Shown: piece by piece, positions 51,538 through 62,492 of the stretch
Position numbering within the stretch: the stretch's first letter is position 1
How the letters are laid out: each line of letters starts with the position of its first letter
Source: Trochalopteron elliotii
Lineage: Eukaryota > Chordata > Aves > Passeriformes > Leiothrichidae
Direction: 5' to 3'
Assembly (NCBI GenBank): GCA_024734555.1
Contig: JANPWX010019930.1
Span: 473,198-537,197 of the forward strand
DNA length: 64,000 nucleotides
The notes under the pieces: model-generated
Database searches by the model: none
What the model was told of the DNA's origin: nothing
The model's input: only the letters and a program-made list of their open reading frames with translations
Made by a program: the position numbers and the translations under genes

Positions 51538-52256
51538 TGTTGCATGGTGTTGTTGTGCTCTCATCACTCTCCTTTTCCAAAAGAAACCCTTTCCACTGTG
51601 GCACGGCCGGGGGAAAATCCCTGGCTAGCCCCTTGCCCCAGCCAAGGCCACCACTGAAAGACTCAGGTGGTTCAGAGAGGGCTGCCTTTGTTCCTCACAG
51701 CTCTGGATGTATCGGTGCTGAGGACCTGGACAAGAGGAGTAGGCAGGGATCTCCTGTGTGGTTCCAAAGATGTTTACTCTTAGGAGGGTCTTGGACAGGA
51801 GACAGGAGATCTGGACTCACAGAGGCTTATAAGCAGGGGATGTCTTGGGAGAGGGTACAATTCCCAACCACTAAGGGTTACATGGGGAAGGAACATAAGG
51901 CAAGGAGTACAATACATAGACCAATGAAAGAACACAAGGGGAAGGAACAGTCTAAACTAACCACTAGGACATCGAGGACTGGGGGATTGATAGGGAACAG
52001 TCTGGAAGAATGGGGAGGGTTAGGGAAGGATTAACAATTTGGTAGGAGGATGGAAGGACGGGTCTAGGGAAGATAAGACAAGTGGGGCAAAACCAACAAT
52101 ACAGGTGGAAAGGAACAATCCACTATGGATAAAATATATTACAACAATACACAATAGGGATGGGGTTATAGAACAGACCACTGAAACTGAGCCGCAATTG
52201 AAGACACAGTGAAAACACACAACACTGTTCATGGGGTGTTTGCTGCTTATGCAACA
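51538..52256 (-). mobile_element. Solo LTR of a second ERV family, antisense, about 719 bp
   Basis: Plus-strand ends are tgttgcat (51538-51545) and atgcaaca (52249-52256), a perfect 8-base terminal inverted repeat with TG...CA ends. On the minus strand it has the expected LTR order: a long U3, a TATA-like cttataag (51826-51833), a poly(A)-signal variant agtaaa (51773-51778) about 50 bases on, then a roughly 230-base R/U5. No primer-binding site or internal gene follows. The immediate flanks (ctggag and tcactc) do not match, so target duplications are lost or the ends are slightly misplaced. It is unrelated in sequence to the LTRs at 21.5 and 34.4 kb. The short-R layout is most like ERVK/beta-type elements; that class is inference. 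Confidence 0.75.
51773..51833 (-). promoter_or_regulatory. LTR core: TATA-like box and poly(A)-signal variant
   Basis: On the minus strand the palindromic cttataag (51826-51833) precedes agtaaa (51773-51778) by about 50 bases. This spacing matches a retroviral promoter followed by a very short R region. Both are former proviral signals; present activity is unknown. Confidence 0.5.
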
Positions 52257-52404
52257 TCACTCCAACCTCTTTGGCCTGCTGCGGAACACAAGAAATGGCA
52301 AGTAACACATAATATGGCCAAAATATTCCTTAAACCATTTTCATCTCAACCTAAAGATGAGCACACAACCCATGCCAGGTATTCAGGCCATTACAAGTAT
52401 GATT

Positions 52405-52545
52405 TTGGATTTATTTTTGTGTTCTTGGTTGAGGTTTTTTTGTTGGTTGGTTGGGGTTTTTTGCATCTTTTTTGTTTGTTTTGTTTCATTTTGTTTTGGT
52501 TGTTGAGGGGTTTGTTGTTTTGTTGAGGTTTTTTTATTTTGTTTA
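52405..52545. repeat. T/G-rich low-complexity tract
   Basis: Irregular ttttgttggttgg, ttttgtttg and gaggtttttt units with almost no A or C. It is the reverse-strand equivalent of the A/C tracts at 17.8 and 19.6 kb and lies 85 bases before the (TTTTG)n array. Confidence 0.88.
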
Positions 52546-52629
52546 ACATGACAAATGTAATTTTGAAGTAAAATTCTTTTAGGGACCATGGCTATAACAG
52601 TAAAAAGAGCTCTGCAGGGAAAGGTTTCT

Positions 52630-52750
52630 GTTTTGTTTTGTTTTGTTTTGTTTTGTTTTGTTTTGTTTTGTTTTGTTTTGTTTTGTTTTGTTTTGTTTTG
52701 TTTTGTTTTGTTTTGTTTTGTTTTGTTTTGTTTTGTTTTGTTTTGTTTTG

Positions 52751-52781
<31 letters not shown>

Positions 52782-52879
52782 TTTGTTTTGTTTTGTTTTG
52801 TTTTGTTTTGTTTTGTTTTGTTTTGTTTTGTTTTGTTTTGTTTTGTTTTGTTTTGTTTTGTTTTGTTTTGTTTTGTTTT
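52630..52879. repeat. (TTTTG)n pentanucleotide array, about 50 copies
   Basis: An almost perfect TTTTG array of about 250 bases with one insertion of extra T near 52778-52787, then decaying units (tatg, tttcg, tttag) to about 52920. Because the unit lacks stops in any frame, all three plus frames and one minus frame stay open through it; those frames are not genes. As CAAAA on the minus strand it could have grown from a poly(A) tail, but no retroposon body is attached at either end. Confidence 0.97.
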
Positions 52880-54801
52880 TCTATGTTTTGTTTCGCTTTG
52901 TTTAGCTTTGTTTTGTTGTGTTTAAAATCAAAGATTATGCTGTTTCTCAAGCCATTTCCACTCTCACACTTACTGGCCAGAAATTATAAACACCTGATAA
53001 GCACTTGTATCAAAAAGATAGCAATCAGAATGGAAATCTTCTAGATAACCTGTACCAAAGCTCTTTCACCTGAAAATAGGAGTCTCCTCCTATTGAAATA
53101 AATAAATAAATTCCAACCTTAACTTTCAGATCCTTGTGGTTGATATACTAAACAGAGTGCTGAGGCCAGAAAGGAGGAGAAATCCTATATAATGTGCAAT
53201 TCTGACCTGTAATCATTTAGAGACCATAAAAGTGGACCCCCACTGTGAAGTTTTTAGGGACATGCATTTTTAGGATAGAAAAAATATCTTCAAGAACCAT
53301 CTTTGAGTGATATAACTAATCACAGTGTCATGCTAGATTAAGCTGAATGTAAGTGCTGTGCTGGCAGCACTCTGATTGCATTGCCCCTGCTCTTACCTAT
53401 CTAACAGATGTCATTTTATGTCAGTAGGAGACTTTTCCACATCCTCTGGCCTATTTACTTGTACCAATTCACACGTTGCCACTGGGCAAGGCAATTCACA
53501 AACATTTGGTGAGCTTTCATTGATGGGCTGCTAAAGCTCTGGTTTCTCAGTCACTAGAGCTTATTGGTTCAGTGAGGATCTGGTCAGATGTGTAAAGGCT
53601 CTGATATGTACAAAAAAGCTCATTTTCAAAATAAAAGCATTAAAAAGCAGACAGGAAAGGGGAAGTCTGACTGCCTCCAAGATTTTGTTTCCATATCCAG
53701 TTACATCATTCTGACTAGAAAATTAATAATTATTACTTTTGGTGTGTTCTGGGAATATGAATGTCAGCATGCATTCAGGAGCCCATATTATCAGTATTTC
53801 TTTTATACTCACACAAAATATTGTTATCATTTCTCAGGAAGCAAATTTATTTGATGTGTGACTCTTTTCTGATGGGCTACTGACTACAGTAATGCATTGT
53901 GGAGACGTTAAACTTTTCTCTGTTCAGTTCATCCAATCCTCAACAACTCAGCTATTGGCAAAACCTGAACTAAATAGTCCCAAACTGCTGTAATACCTCT
54001 TCCCTGACAGTTTATCACAGGATGGATTTTTCCTGCAGGTATCTCTCCTCAGTGGCATTCTGCTGAGCTGTGAGCACGAGGGTTGTGTTGGATCCTCTTC
54101 ATAGGGACCAGGATATCTGAGGCTGCATTCTCACAGTGAGACACTTCAGCATAAAATGGTTTATTAATTTCTGGGCTGATTTGATTTGGTTTGACATGTG
54201 CCATGGATTGATTTGCTTTAATTGTTAATTGTGGGTGGGGGGAGAGGTTTATTCTCACCCCATGGCAATCCTGTACCAAAGTCATTCCACTGGCAAACCT
54301 TTAAGACAGATAAATAAATAAATTTTCCCTTTCCCAATTTCCTCTGAAGCATGTACCTTCTATTGACATTTTCTTGGTTTCTTTCATATGCTTCCTAATA
54401 TTTGGGTCTTCAGGGACCCTCTGAACCTTTTAGTCTGTTATGACATCCTTCTTTACTCCTTGACCCATATGCAGCTCATGCTCTAAGGGCTGTATTCAAC
54501 ACTTTTTCTCCCCTCTCCTTTCTACAGAGATTGATCCTTTCTAATTTTTGGGGGAGGAATGTTTTTGTATTGAATACAACCATAAATTATTAACAAAACA
54601 CTAATTACAAATCTTTTATGCTTTGAAATTATTTATACAGGCATTAAGAAGTCTACAAAAGTCATGGCTGTTGCAATGTCTCCTACCTCCTCAATCTCCT
54701 ATCATGGAGTTCTTCAAAGCATGTCTGTAATTGTGTAAAACACAAAAAAAAGAGTAACGTGCAATGGAGAAGTTGAAAAAACAGAGAGAAAGCTGTTTCA
54801 G
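52880..54801. other. AT-rich single-copy stretch, no gene seen
   Basis: Contains a short (AAAT)n run at 53098-53113 and another (AAAT)n-type run near 54311-54325. No transposon, RNA gene or exon was recognised. Confidence 0.55.
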
Positions 54802-55240
54802 GGCTTTGTTGTTGTTTTGGGGTGGTTTTTTCTTGTGGTTTTTTTTTTGTTTGGTTGGTTGGTTTTTGGGGTTGTTTCGTTTGGGTTTTTTTTTGTTTGG
54901 TTGGTTTTTTACTTTTTGGGTTTGTGTTTTGGGTTTGTGTTTGTTGGTCTTTTGGTGATTCTGGTGGGTTTTTTGTTGGTTTTTTGGTGATTCTGGTGAG
55001 TTTTTTGTTGGTTTTGGTTGGGGGTTTTTGTTGGTTTTGGTTGGGTTTTTTTGTTGTTTGTTTTGCTTTTTGTTTGGGTTTTATTGTTTGGTTTGTTAGG
55101 GTTTTTTGGGGGGGCTGGTTTGTTTTTTCTTTTGGTTGGTTGGTTGGTTGGTTGGATGGATGGATGGCTGGGGTTTTTTGGTTTTGATTGGTTGTTTTGG
55201 GGTTTTTTTATTATTTTATTTGGTTTGGTTTGGTTTTCAG
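54802..55240. repeat. Long T/G-only low-complexity tract with (GGTT)n and (GGAT)n
   Basis: About 440 bases in which A and C are very rare. It includes an internal duplication of a ttttggtgattctggtg block (about 54948 and 54983), six ggtt units at 55133-55157 followed by three ggat units, and many GGG and GGGG runs. It is the longest strand-asymmetric tract in the window. Its Phe/Gly/Val/Trp-rich frames up to 121 codons are artefacts. Confidence 0.95.
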
Positions 55241-57549
55241 TCTCTGGCTCAGTTTCTGAGGATGTACATCATCAGAAGATTGTACAGTTCAGATAGATAT
55301 TTCTAACTTGTAGCTGCAGTATGATTATCATAGTGAGGAAGAAGACAGTACTAGAGGAATTTGGCCTAAAATGATCAGTTAGGAGTCTAACTTTTTGTCC
55401 TGGTTCTGGTCAGAGTTAGAAGCTTCAATATTTGGAGTTTGTTCACATCTGAGTTATTCCCCTGTACACTGGTGGAGGCACAGGCATACTTATCTGTATT
55501 TGGTCATGTAATTTTCAAATTATTTAATTTATTATGTTTGGCTACTGCAGTGCACTCTGGTTACTACTTCAATTTGCAACCACTCCAAAAAAAAAAAATC
55601 AAATATGATTTTTTTAAAAAAATACATTTATTCCCGTTGGCAGAATGCTTTTCTTCTCTATAGCCAGTACTGTCTTCCAACTTTCTTTATCTACAAAAGC
55701 AATTGTATGTCTTTAATATTTTTGAGATATTTGACATATTTTCTTCCAAGATTTTAGTCGTGTTATGTGATAAAGCTCATTTGCTTACGTCCAAAGAGAA
55801 ACATTGTCTGGAGGAGCTCACATTCACCAGATCCTTGTTGGATTTAACCTCATATATTTTCCTCTAACCATTTCAGTAAATGCTTTTGAGAAAGCTAGTA
55901 AGTAAATAATTCTTGTCCAAATCTCATAATACTCAGATCTGATCAAACAGATCTTCAAGATTTTTTTTTACCTACCCAGTTCAGGAAACAACAACAGACT
56001 TCTAGACAGCTTCCCCAAATCAGCAATATGTGTGTTTGGAAACACACGACTTCCAGTGAATTTTAAAATTTCAGACTTGTTTGAGTAAAATAGAATATAA
56101 TTCCTTTTTCTTACCATGAAAGCATTGATATATGTTCTCTTAACCAATTTCATAACAAAAAATAAACAGGATGCATTTTTTAGTGTCTTAGAGTAAATAA
56201 AATACCTGCAGTTACACAGTATTTTTTACTATATCCCTCTTTTCTTTACTTTCATTATAGAAACATGCAACTTTGAACTCTCGGGTAGGAAAAAACCCCT
56301 TGACTGCACTCAGGTTAAGTTTCATATTAAACAGTGGTCTGACTATTCATTCTGAATATTGTTCTTATTGTAAATTATGTGACAGCATTGTCCCAAACCC
56401 AAGGAATTTTGATACTTTAGAAGTTTTGGAAAAATTTATAATGTTTTCACTTTGCTAATTGTAAATTCCTCAGTCCTAGTTAGGTTTGTGAGAAGGGTGA
56501 GGGAAAGGCAAGGTTGTGAAGACTGTGACAAAGGGACAAGAACTTCTCAATAAAATGTGAGAAAGAAAATGTTAATATTATTAAAATAAGATCGTTGACT
56601 CACTGGACTTGTAATGAACAATGAACAGCTTTGTTAATTCACAGACTTGTTTCAAATTTTAAATCACATGTGGTACAACTAGAAATTGAATTCCTTTCAT
56701 TAACATTCCATTAAAAATTAAATGCAGTAAAGACATTTAGACCTTTGGATATTTTTAATGACATTTTAAAATAAACATTTTAATTCCCTACACCAACATA
56801 TTTAAAAGTTAAAAGCCTACTGCCAGACACTTCCACTGTTACATAATTCCTAATGCTGCAGTCTATATAGAGCTATTCACTGCAGTGGTTTAATAATGAT
56901 CTATTAAACATTTCCACCTAAGTCAGTGTTGGAACCATACTTAAGATAGCACATGAAATACCACTAGACACTTAATATAATGAGTGTTTATAACCATAAT
57001 ATATTATTTAATATAATGAAGTTAAAACCGGCTGTTTTACAAAACCTTTTGTAAGTAATCACTGTATGCAGGTGATGATACACATTCTCTTCTCCTAAAC
57101 ACTTGAAATAAGTAAGATATGACTGCATAGAATTTCATAGTCTGAATTACATAATGTAAACTATTTATGCCTTCAAGTCAATCTGACATGAGTATTAGAG
57201 AAATGATGACTTGAATCTGCAATGGTGTTTTGAAATCTTTAAAAACACACAGATCAACAGTACTTTGTAATATCACCAATTATTTTTATGAAAATACTGC
57301 CTGAAAAGTTCAGTTTTGTCCCATGACAAAAAATTGGAGAAGTTATAAGTAGAAAAACAGGTCATTTGGTCAAGTTCTTCCTCGTTCACTCTTCTCATCA
57401 TTCTCTGTTGCATATATGCCACAGCTATGTCTGCTTGTTGAGGAATGATTTGAACTCCTTGTGTTTTCTTCCTCTCTGAGAAGTCCACATCAGCATTAAC
57501 CGAAGCTTCATTCAAAAAAAGCTGCTTCAGCAGTAGAAGATCATCATGA
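55241..57549. other. AT-rich single-copy stretch, no gene seen
   Basis: No transposon recognised. The part 57330-57545 is open on the minus strand for about 70 codons, with a mixed, protein-like composition just upstream of the CR1 insertion, but I could not identify it. The part 56815-56945 is repeat-free with enhancer-like words. Confidence 0.45.
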
Positions 57550-58353
57550 GAAGTGCAATGACACCCCTGATGGTCAGGATGGCATCCAGAAGGACCTGGA
57601 CATCCCCAGGAGTGGCCCATAGAGATCTCAGGAGGTTTAACCAGGCCAGGGGCTGGGGCTGGCCCTGGGTCAGGGGGATCCAGGCTGGGGCTGAGCAGAT
57701 GGAGCAGCCCTGGAGGAGCCCTGGGGGTGCTGTGGGGCAGAGCTGGGACCCCAAACCCCTGTGCTGGGCTGAGCCCCAGCGTGGGCAGCAGGGCAGGGGG
57801 ATTCTGCCCCTCTGCCCCCTCAGCTCAGACCCCACCTGCAGAGCTGCCCCAGCCCTGGGCCCTGCACAGCAAGGAGCTGGAGCTGCTGGAGCCAGGCCAG
57901 AGGAGGCTCCAGGATGAGCAGAGGGATGGAGCAGCTCTGCTGGGAGGAAAGGCTGGCAGAGCTGGCATTGTTCAGCCTGGACAGGAGAAGCTTTGGGGTG
58001 ACCTCACTGTGGCCTTGCAGGGCCTGAAGGGGCTGCAGGAAAGATGGAGAGAGACAATTGCCAAGGGTTGGAGGGACAGGACACAGGGAGTGGCTGCCCA
58101 GTGCCAGAGGACAGGGCTGGATGGGATCTTGGGAAGGAATTGTTCCCTGGGAGGGTGGGGAGGCCCTGGCACAGGGTGCCCAGAGAAGCTGTGGCTGCCC
58201 CTGGATCCCTGGCAGTGTCCAAGGCCAGGTTGGACACTGGGGCTTGGAGCAGCCTGGGACAGTGGAAGGTGTCCCTGCCCATGGTAGGGAATGGAATGAC
58301 ATGAGCTTCAAAGTTTCTTCCAACATAAACCCTTCTATGGCTCTGTGATTTTA
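57550..58353 (+). mobile_element. CR1 LINE 3' portion, about 0.8 kb
   Basis: The longest copy of the GC-rich subfamily here. Its first 400 bases correspond to the end of CR1 ORF2 ('ctcaggaggtttaaccagg', then 'cagaccccacctgcagagc' and 'ggagctgctggagcc'), but no uninterrupted ORF2 frame remains. From about 57950 it matches 36441-36849 almost base for base. It ends with cttctatggctctgtgattt, a degraded octamer terminus. The overlapping frames of 100-186 codons on both strands reflect GC-rich sequence and show no intact domain. Confidence 0.95.
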
Positions 58354-59536
58354 TCGTCTTTATTAAGGGATGCCTAATAAAGCCTAATAAGCCTAGTAGC
58401 TCCTTTTCTGTTCTCATATTTCCCCTTTAACGATGCTTTAGGAAGAGCACAATTCCTTTTTGCAAGCATTTGGTACAGCTGCTGTGTCCTCTACCACTTC
58501 TCAAGTGTTTGAGAAAAGCAGCTCTATTAACCAGCCATGCATACTGCAGCAAGGCTAAATGCTCCTTCCAAATGAATAATTTTCCTCTTTTATTGATAAT
58601 GAAATTATCTATTTTCTGTTTGCATCTATTAGGAAACTTGTAAAATGTACATGCTTAAATGTGGGGCTGTACGGAATGCCTGCTTTTGTTCTTTGAGACA
58701 TATGAAATAGTTGCATATACATTTATATATATCTATGAAATATGTTTCCAAATGTAATCTATATTTCAGAATATTTATTTTGAAAGAAATATGAAATCAG
58801 ACACCTCGATATAAGCTTGCATACACAGCCAAACACCTGTACACTGACATAAAATAATTTTATTTGAAGCAATGTGAGGACCTTTAGCTTAGAATGTTTG
58901 TCTGTCTAAATACTGGCAGAGCTACATGTGACAATCTTTGCATTCAGGACATAAAAGTGCGTATTTCAACCAGTTCAAGCTGCAGAAAGCAAGGATAAAT
59001 GACTTGAAAAACTTGGGTTCCAAAGTGCTTTTAATTGTCAGGGGAAAAACAGGCAGACGTGAGTGTCTGGAGGCTAAACACTTTCTTCTGGCTTGTTGAA
59101 GCATGCAAACAAATATATGTAAATTTTTTATTTCTTTTTTAAAGAAGATATAAAGAAATAAAAAGTTATATTGAATGCCCCTTGCCAGAACCATAACAGA
59201 CATGAGAAGCAGGAGGACACTTTCAAGGCAGCATGCAAGTCTATCAGTGCAAAGCACATCGTTGTCTCAGCCTCCACACACAACTTTAAAAGATTTCCCA
59301 GAGGTTTTGTTTGGTGTTTCCTCATTCCTTAAAAAAAAAGGCACTAAGCTTTCATGGCAGAAATGAAAGAAAAAATAGCAAAGGCTGAAAGAAAATGGTC
59401 TGTGCAAAACAAGACAATGAGCAAAGCAGCTCTGGCTGGAGAAAAATATTTTGGTGCAGTAAAGAAAAAAATATGTATACCTGGTGAGTATTTTGTTCCT
59501 GAGAGTAATCTGACCTCATTCTACTCCAAGGTGGCA
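58354..59536. other. AT-rich single-copy stretch, no gene seen
   Basis: No transposon recognised. A 62-codon plus frame at 59354-59542 starts with an ATG in fair context and crosses a strong donor-like ctg/gtgagt (59481-59487), but has no domain and no other exon nearby. Confidence 0.45.
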
Positions 59537-60487
59537 TGCTGAGTGGATGAGAGGGAGGCTGTTGCTGATGTCTGTCTGGCCTTCAGAAAGGACTTGGACA
59601 CTGTGTCCCACAGTTTTTTCCTGGAGAAACCATCTGCTCATGGCTTGCATAGCTGTGCTCTTCCCTGGTTAAAACACTGCCTGGATGGATGGTCTCAAAG
59701 ACCAGTGATGAATGGAATTCAAGTCACCAGTGGTGGTCCCCTACTGGGGCCTGTTGCATTTAATATTCTTATTTATTATCTGGGCAGGCTGGATTTGATG
59801 GGATGAGGCCAGTGGTGTGAGGTAAAAGCAGGCTAAGTCCCAGGTCCTGTCCTTGAGTCACAAAACCCCCTGCAGCTCCAGGGTGGGGCAGAGGGGCCGG
59901 AAACCTGGAAAAGGCCCTGGGGATGCTGGTGACAGCAGCTGGAGCAGGGAAGTGCTGGCACTGCTGAGGCCACACATTGAGAGCTGTGTCCAGTTCTGGG
60001 CCCCTCAGGACAGGGAATTGAGGGGCTGGAGCATGTCCAGAGAAGGGAATGGAGCTGGGGAAGGGTCTGGAGCCCCAGGAGGGGCTGAGGGAGCTGGGAA
60101 AGGGGCTCAGCCTGGAGGAAAGGAGGCTCAGCCTGAAGAAAGGGTGGCTTCTGTCTCTTCACAACTCCCTGACAGGAGGGGACAGCCGGGGGGGTCAGGC
60201 TCTGCTCCAGGGAACAGGGACAGGAGGAGAGGGAACAGCTTCAGGCTGTGCTGGGGGGGTTTAAGACTGCTATCAGGGAAAATTCCTTCAGTCACCTCCA
60301 TTCCAGCCTGGGAGGTGGTGGTGTCCCCATCTGTGGATGGATTTAAAAGCCATGTAGCTCAGGCACTTGGGAACAGGTGTTAGTGGTGGTCATGGTGATG
60401 CTGGATTAATGATTGGGCTCAATGAGCTCAATGGGCTCAATGGTCTTAGAGATAATTTCCAACCTAAACAATTTTGTGGTTCCATAA
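59537..60487 (+). mobile_element. CR1 LINE with reverse-transcriptase remnant and full 3' end
   Basis: Starts inside ORF2 and runs to the CR1 terminus ('gataatttccaacctaaac', then attttgtgg). The coding part is internally deleted: RT sequence stops near 59790, and at about 59930-59945 the 'ctggtgacagcagctgg' block is joined directly to 'agcagggaagtgctggcact', skipping sequence normally between them. The last ORF2 block is at 59958-60010. The 3' UTR half is the same subfamily as the antisense copies at 47.8 and 51.1 kb. A triple ctcaatg repeat lies at 60418-60443. Retrotransposition-dead. Confidence 0.95.
59543..59806 (+). pseudogene. CR1 ORF2 reverse-transcriptase fragment (broken)
   Basis: This 87-codon frame preserves a piece of the LINE reverse-transcriptase palm/fingers region. 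DTVSHS and LEK..AHGL (residues about 19-35), the LDGWSQR block (about 47-53) and an SGGPLLGPVAFNILI block (about 63-77) correspond to the canonical SGVPQGS-LGP-LFN region of CR1. The PQGS core is damaged and the catalytic YADD block is absent because of a downstream deletion. The next ORF2 block (LLRPHIESCVQFWAP, at about 59958-60010) is in another frame. It encodes no working enzyme. Confidence 0.9.
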
Positions 60488-62492
60488 TTCGCTGAAAAAA
60501 GTTTGGAGTTGGTCTGTCATTACAGCTGCTCCAGAAGTTGCTGTGTTCTGTAGACAGAGAACAAATTTACATAAAATAAGAGGTGTTAGGAGGCGTTTTC
60601 CTCTCATAACTGCTGAGTGCAACTTTTCAAGGCACCAATACAAGGAAAGAACAAGCTCAAGGACTCCAGGAAGACCTATCCATAATGTGGAGAACTTCCA
60701 AATCTCACAAAACATTCCAACCTGTCAGTCATCATCCTAGAAATTTCCAAGCAACAGAAACATTATTGGTTTGTTTGGCACAGAGTGGCAATAGCACTTC
60801 TGAAAGGAACGTGATTTATTCCACTCTGAGAAGAAGCAAGACCCTTGACCAAGTGCTGCCTGAACCAACATGTCCACTGCTTAGTGCAAAATAAAGCAGG
60901 AAAGCTCTCAGGTTTAGTTTTAGAGGCAAATCTCTCGCTGCACTATGATATTTATGGCCTAAATACAGAAAGAGTAAAACTGCAGAAGGAATAGGGTCCT
61001 CCTTGAATGGGTGAAAATTATTGTTTTTATAACTTATTGTTTTTATAACATCTTAAATTATGCCGAAATAATGCTTTTCTGCAACTGATTTACAACTACT
61101 TTCTTTTTAAAAATCTCAAATTTTAGCATGTTACCCTGCTCATAAGTGAAATTTTAGGGGGCTACTCCAAAATATGACATTATGATGTGAAAGTTTCATA
61201 GCATAAAATGGTTCTTCAGGAAGGATTTAGATTCCTTAAATCTGTTGGACATAATGAAATTATTCTATATATTTGATAAAAATACAGTAAACCTTATTAA
61301 AAAGAAAGAGAAACACCCCAGAATAGAATAAAAAAAGAAAAAAAACCTCAGAATAAAACAAACCTGCCCTGGTTTTAGACATTTTCTTCTATTCAGGCTT
61401 ATTTTGATCATAATTTATATTTTGTGTACTTTAACTGTAAGTTCTGAGGGTGACTTGTATTATTTTTCTGAAATCCTTTTAAAATTTTGTCTCAATTTCA
61501 TGCATAAACTGTCTTCAGTGAAAAGCCGTGCAAGATTGTATTAAAATATCCAGAAATCCCTCTAAGCACGATTTTTAATGTCTTAACATCAAAAACGAGT
61601 TGTAGAATGATACTTAGTCTCAAGCTGAAACTGTTAAATGGGAGGTCCCTCATTTTCAGTACTCAAAAGGGGAAGAATAACACCCTGATTCTGCAGTCAG
61701 CGTTGGTTGCAATGAAGTTATATCTACCAGAAGAAGAAATAAAACAGTATGGATACTCTCCAGATGCTTTTTAAGCCAAAAGAGGTATTTTATCGACTGT
61801 AGTCCTTTTGCTGTTATCACCATTTTGTTTCACTTGGTGTTGTTTTGGTATTCGAAGAATTCATTGCACACACTCTAACTGTGGTCATGCTCATTGCAAC
61901 ACTGAGCTACCATAAAGTAATATGTCATATACCGTACTATAATTTTAACAATTACCAGGATACATACAAGAACATTCACATGCATTTTTTTTAATGAATC
62001 ACATTAATTTAGAATGGTTTATTCTGTTTATGCATCAACAGAGAGACCATAAAACTCAGTTGCCACGTTGTATATATAAAAGCTTTTCAACCTGCTCAAA
62101 ACTTTTCAACAGCCACATGATTCAAAGAAGAATGGCAGCAGAGCAGTCCACAGCTGAGAAATGAGGCAGGATTCTGCTAATTTACTCAGTCCAGAAAGCT
62201 TACCCTGCACAAGCAGTGCCATTTGAACAAATTGTGCTGCTTGTTAGTAAGGATCAGAAACCTGAACAAATGTAATAAAACTAAACCCTCAAAGGGGTTG
62301 TAGAGCTAGACTTAAATGTACCTGTTGTCAAAGTCACTTCATCAAGGAGGTTGAACATGGACTGTGAAAGAAAAAGTGTGTTATTTTCCAAAAAAACTAT
62401 TTATTTCCTAAAAACCTTTAACTTAGTAAGAACTAGAACTAATGTGTAGGAGCTTTATGCTATCTTTGAGCTTCTTTGTATTCTGTAAAGTG
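60488..62492. other. AT-rich single-copy stretch, no gene seen
   Basis: Contains a two-copy 16-base direct repeat (ttattgtttttataac) at 61018-61049 and an A-rich stretch near 61299-61360. No transposon or gene recognised. Confidence 0.55.

Noticed and set aside
51128..52034. Plus-strand frames of 166 and 189 codons
   Set aside because: They span antisense CR1 and the antisense LTR; neither is coding on this strand.
52621..52925. Regular repeat considered as a CRISPR-like array
   Set aside because: It has no spacers, only a 5-base unit, and the sequence is a eukaryotic microsatellite.
52588..53044. Overlapping plus-strand open frames up to 133 codons (and a minus frame of 123) across the TTTTG array
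   Set aside because: The pentamer has no stop codon in any plus frame, so open length is an artefact of the repeat.
57727..58417. Long frames (up to 186 codons) on both strands in a GC-rich block
   Set aside because: The block is a CR1 3' end. The same frames recur in the other CR1 copies at 1-366 and 36.4 kb and encode no domain.
59354..59542. ATG-initiated short frame followed by a strong donor-like gtgagt
   Set aside because: A single signal without conservation or partner exon; the frame runs straight into the CR1 insertion. Not enough to call a gene.
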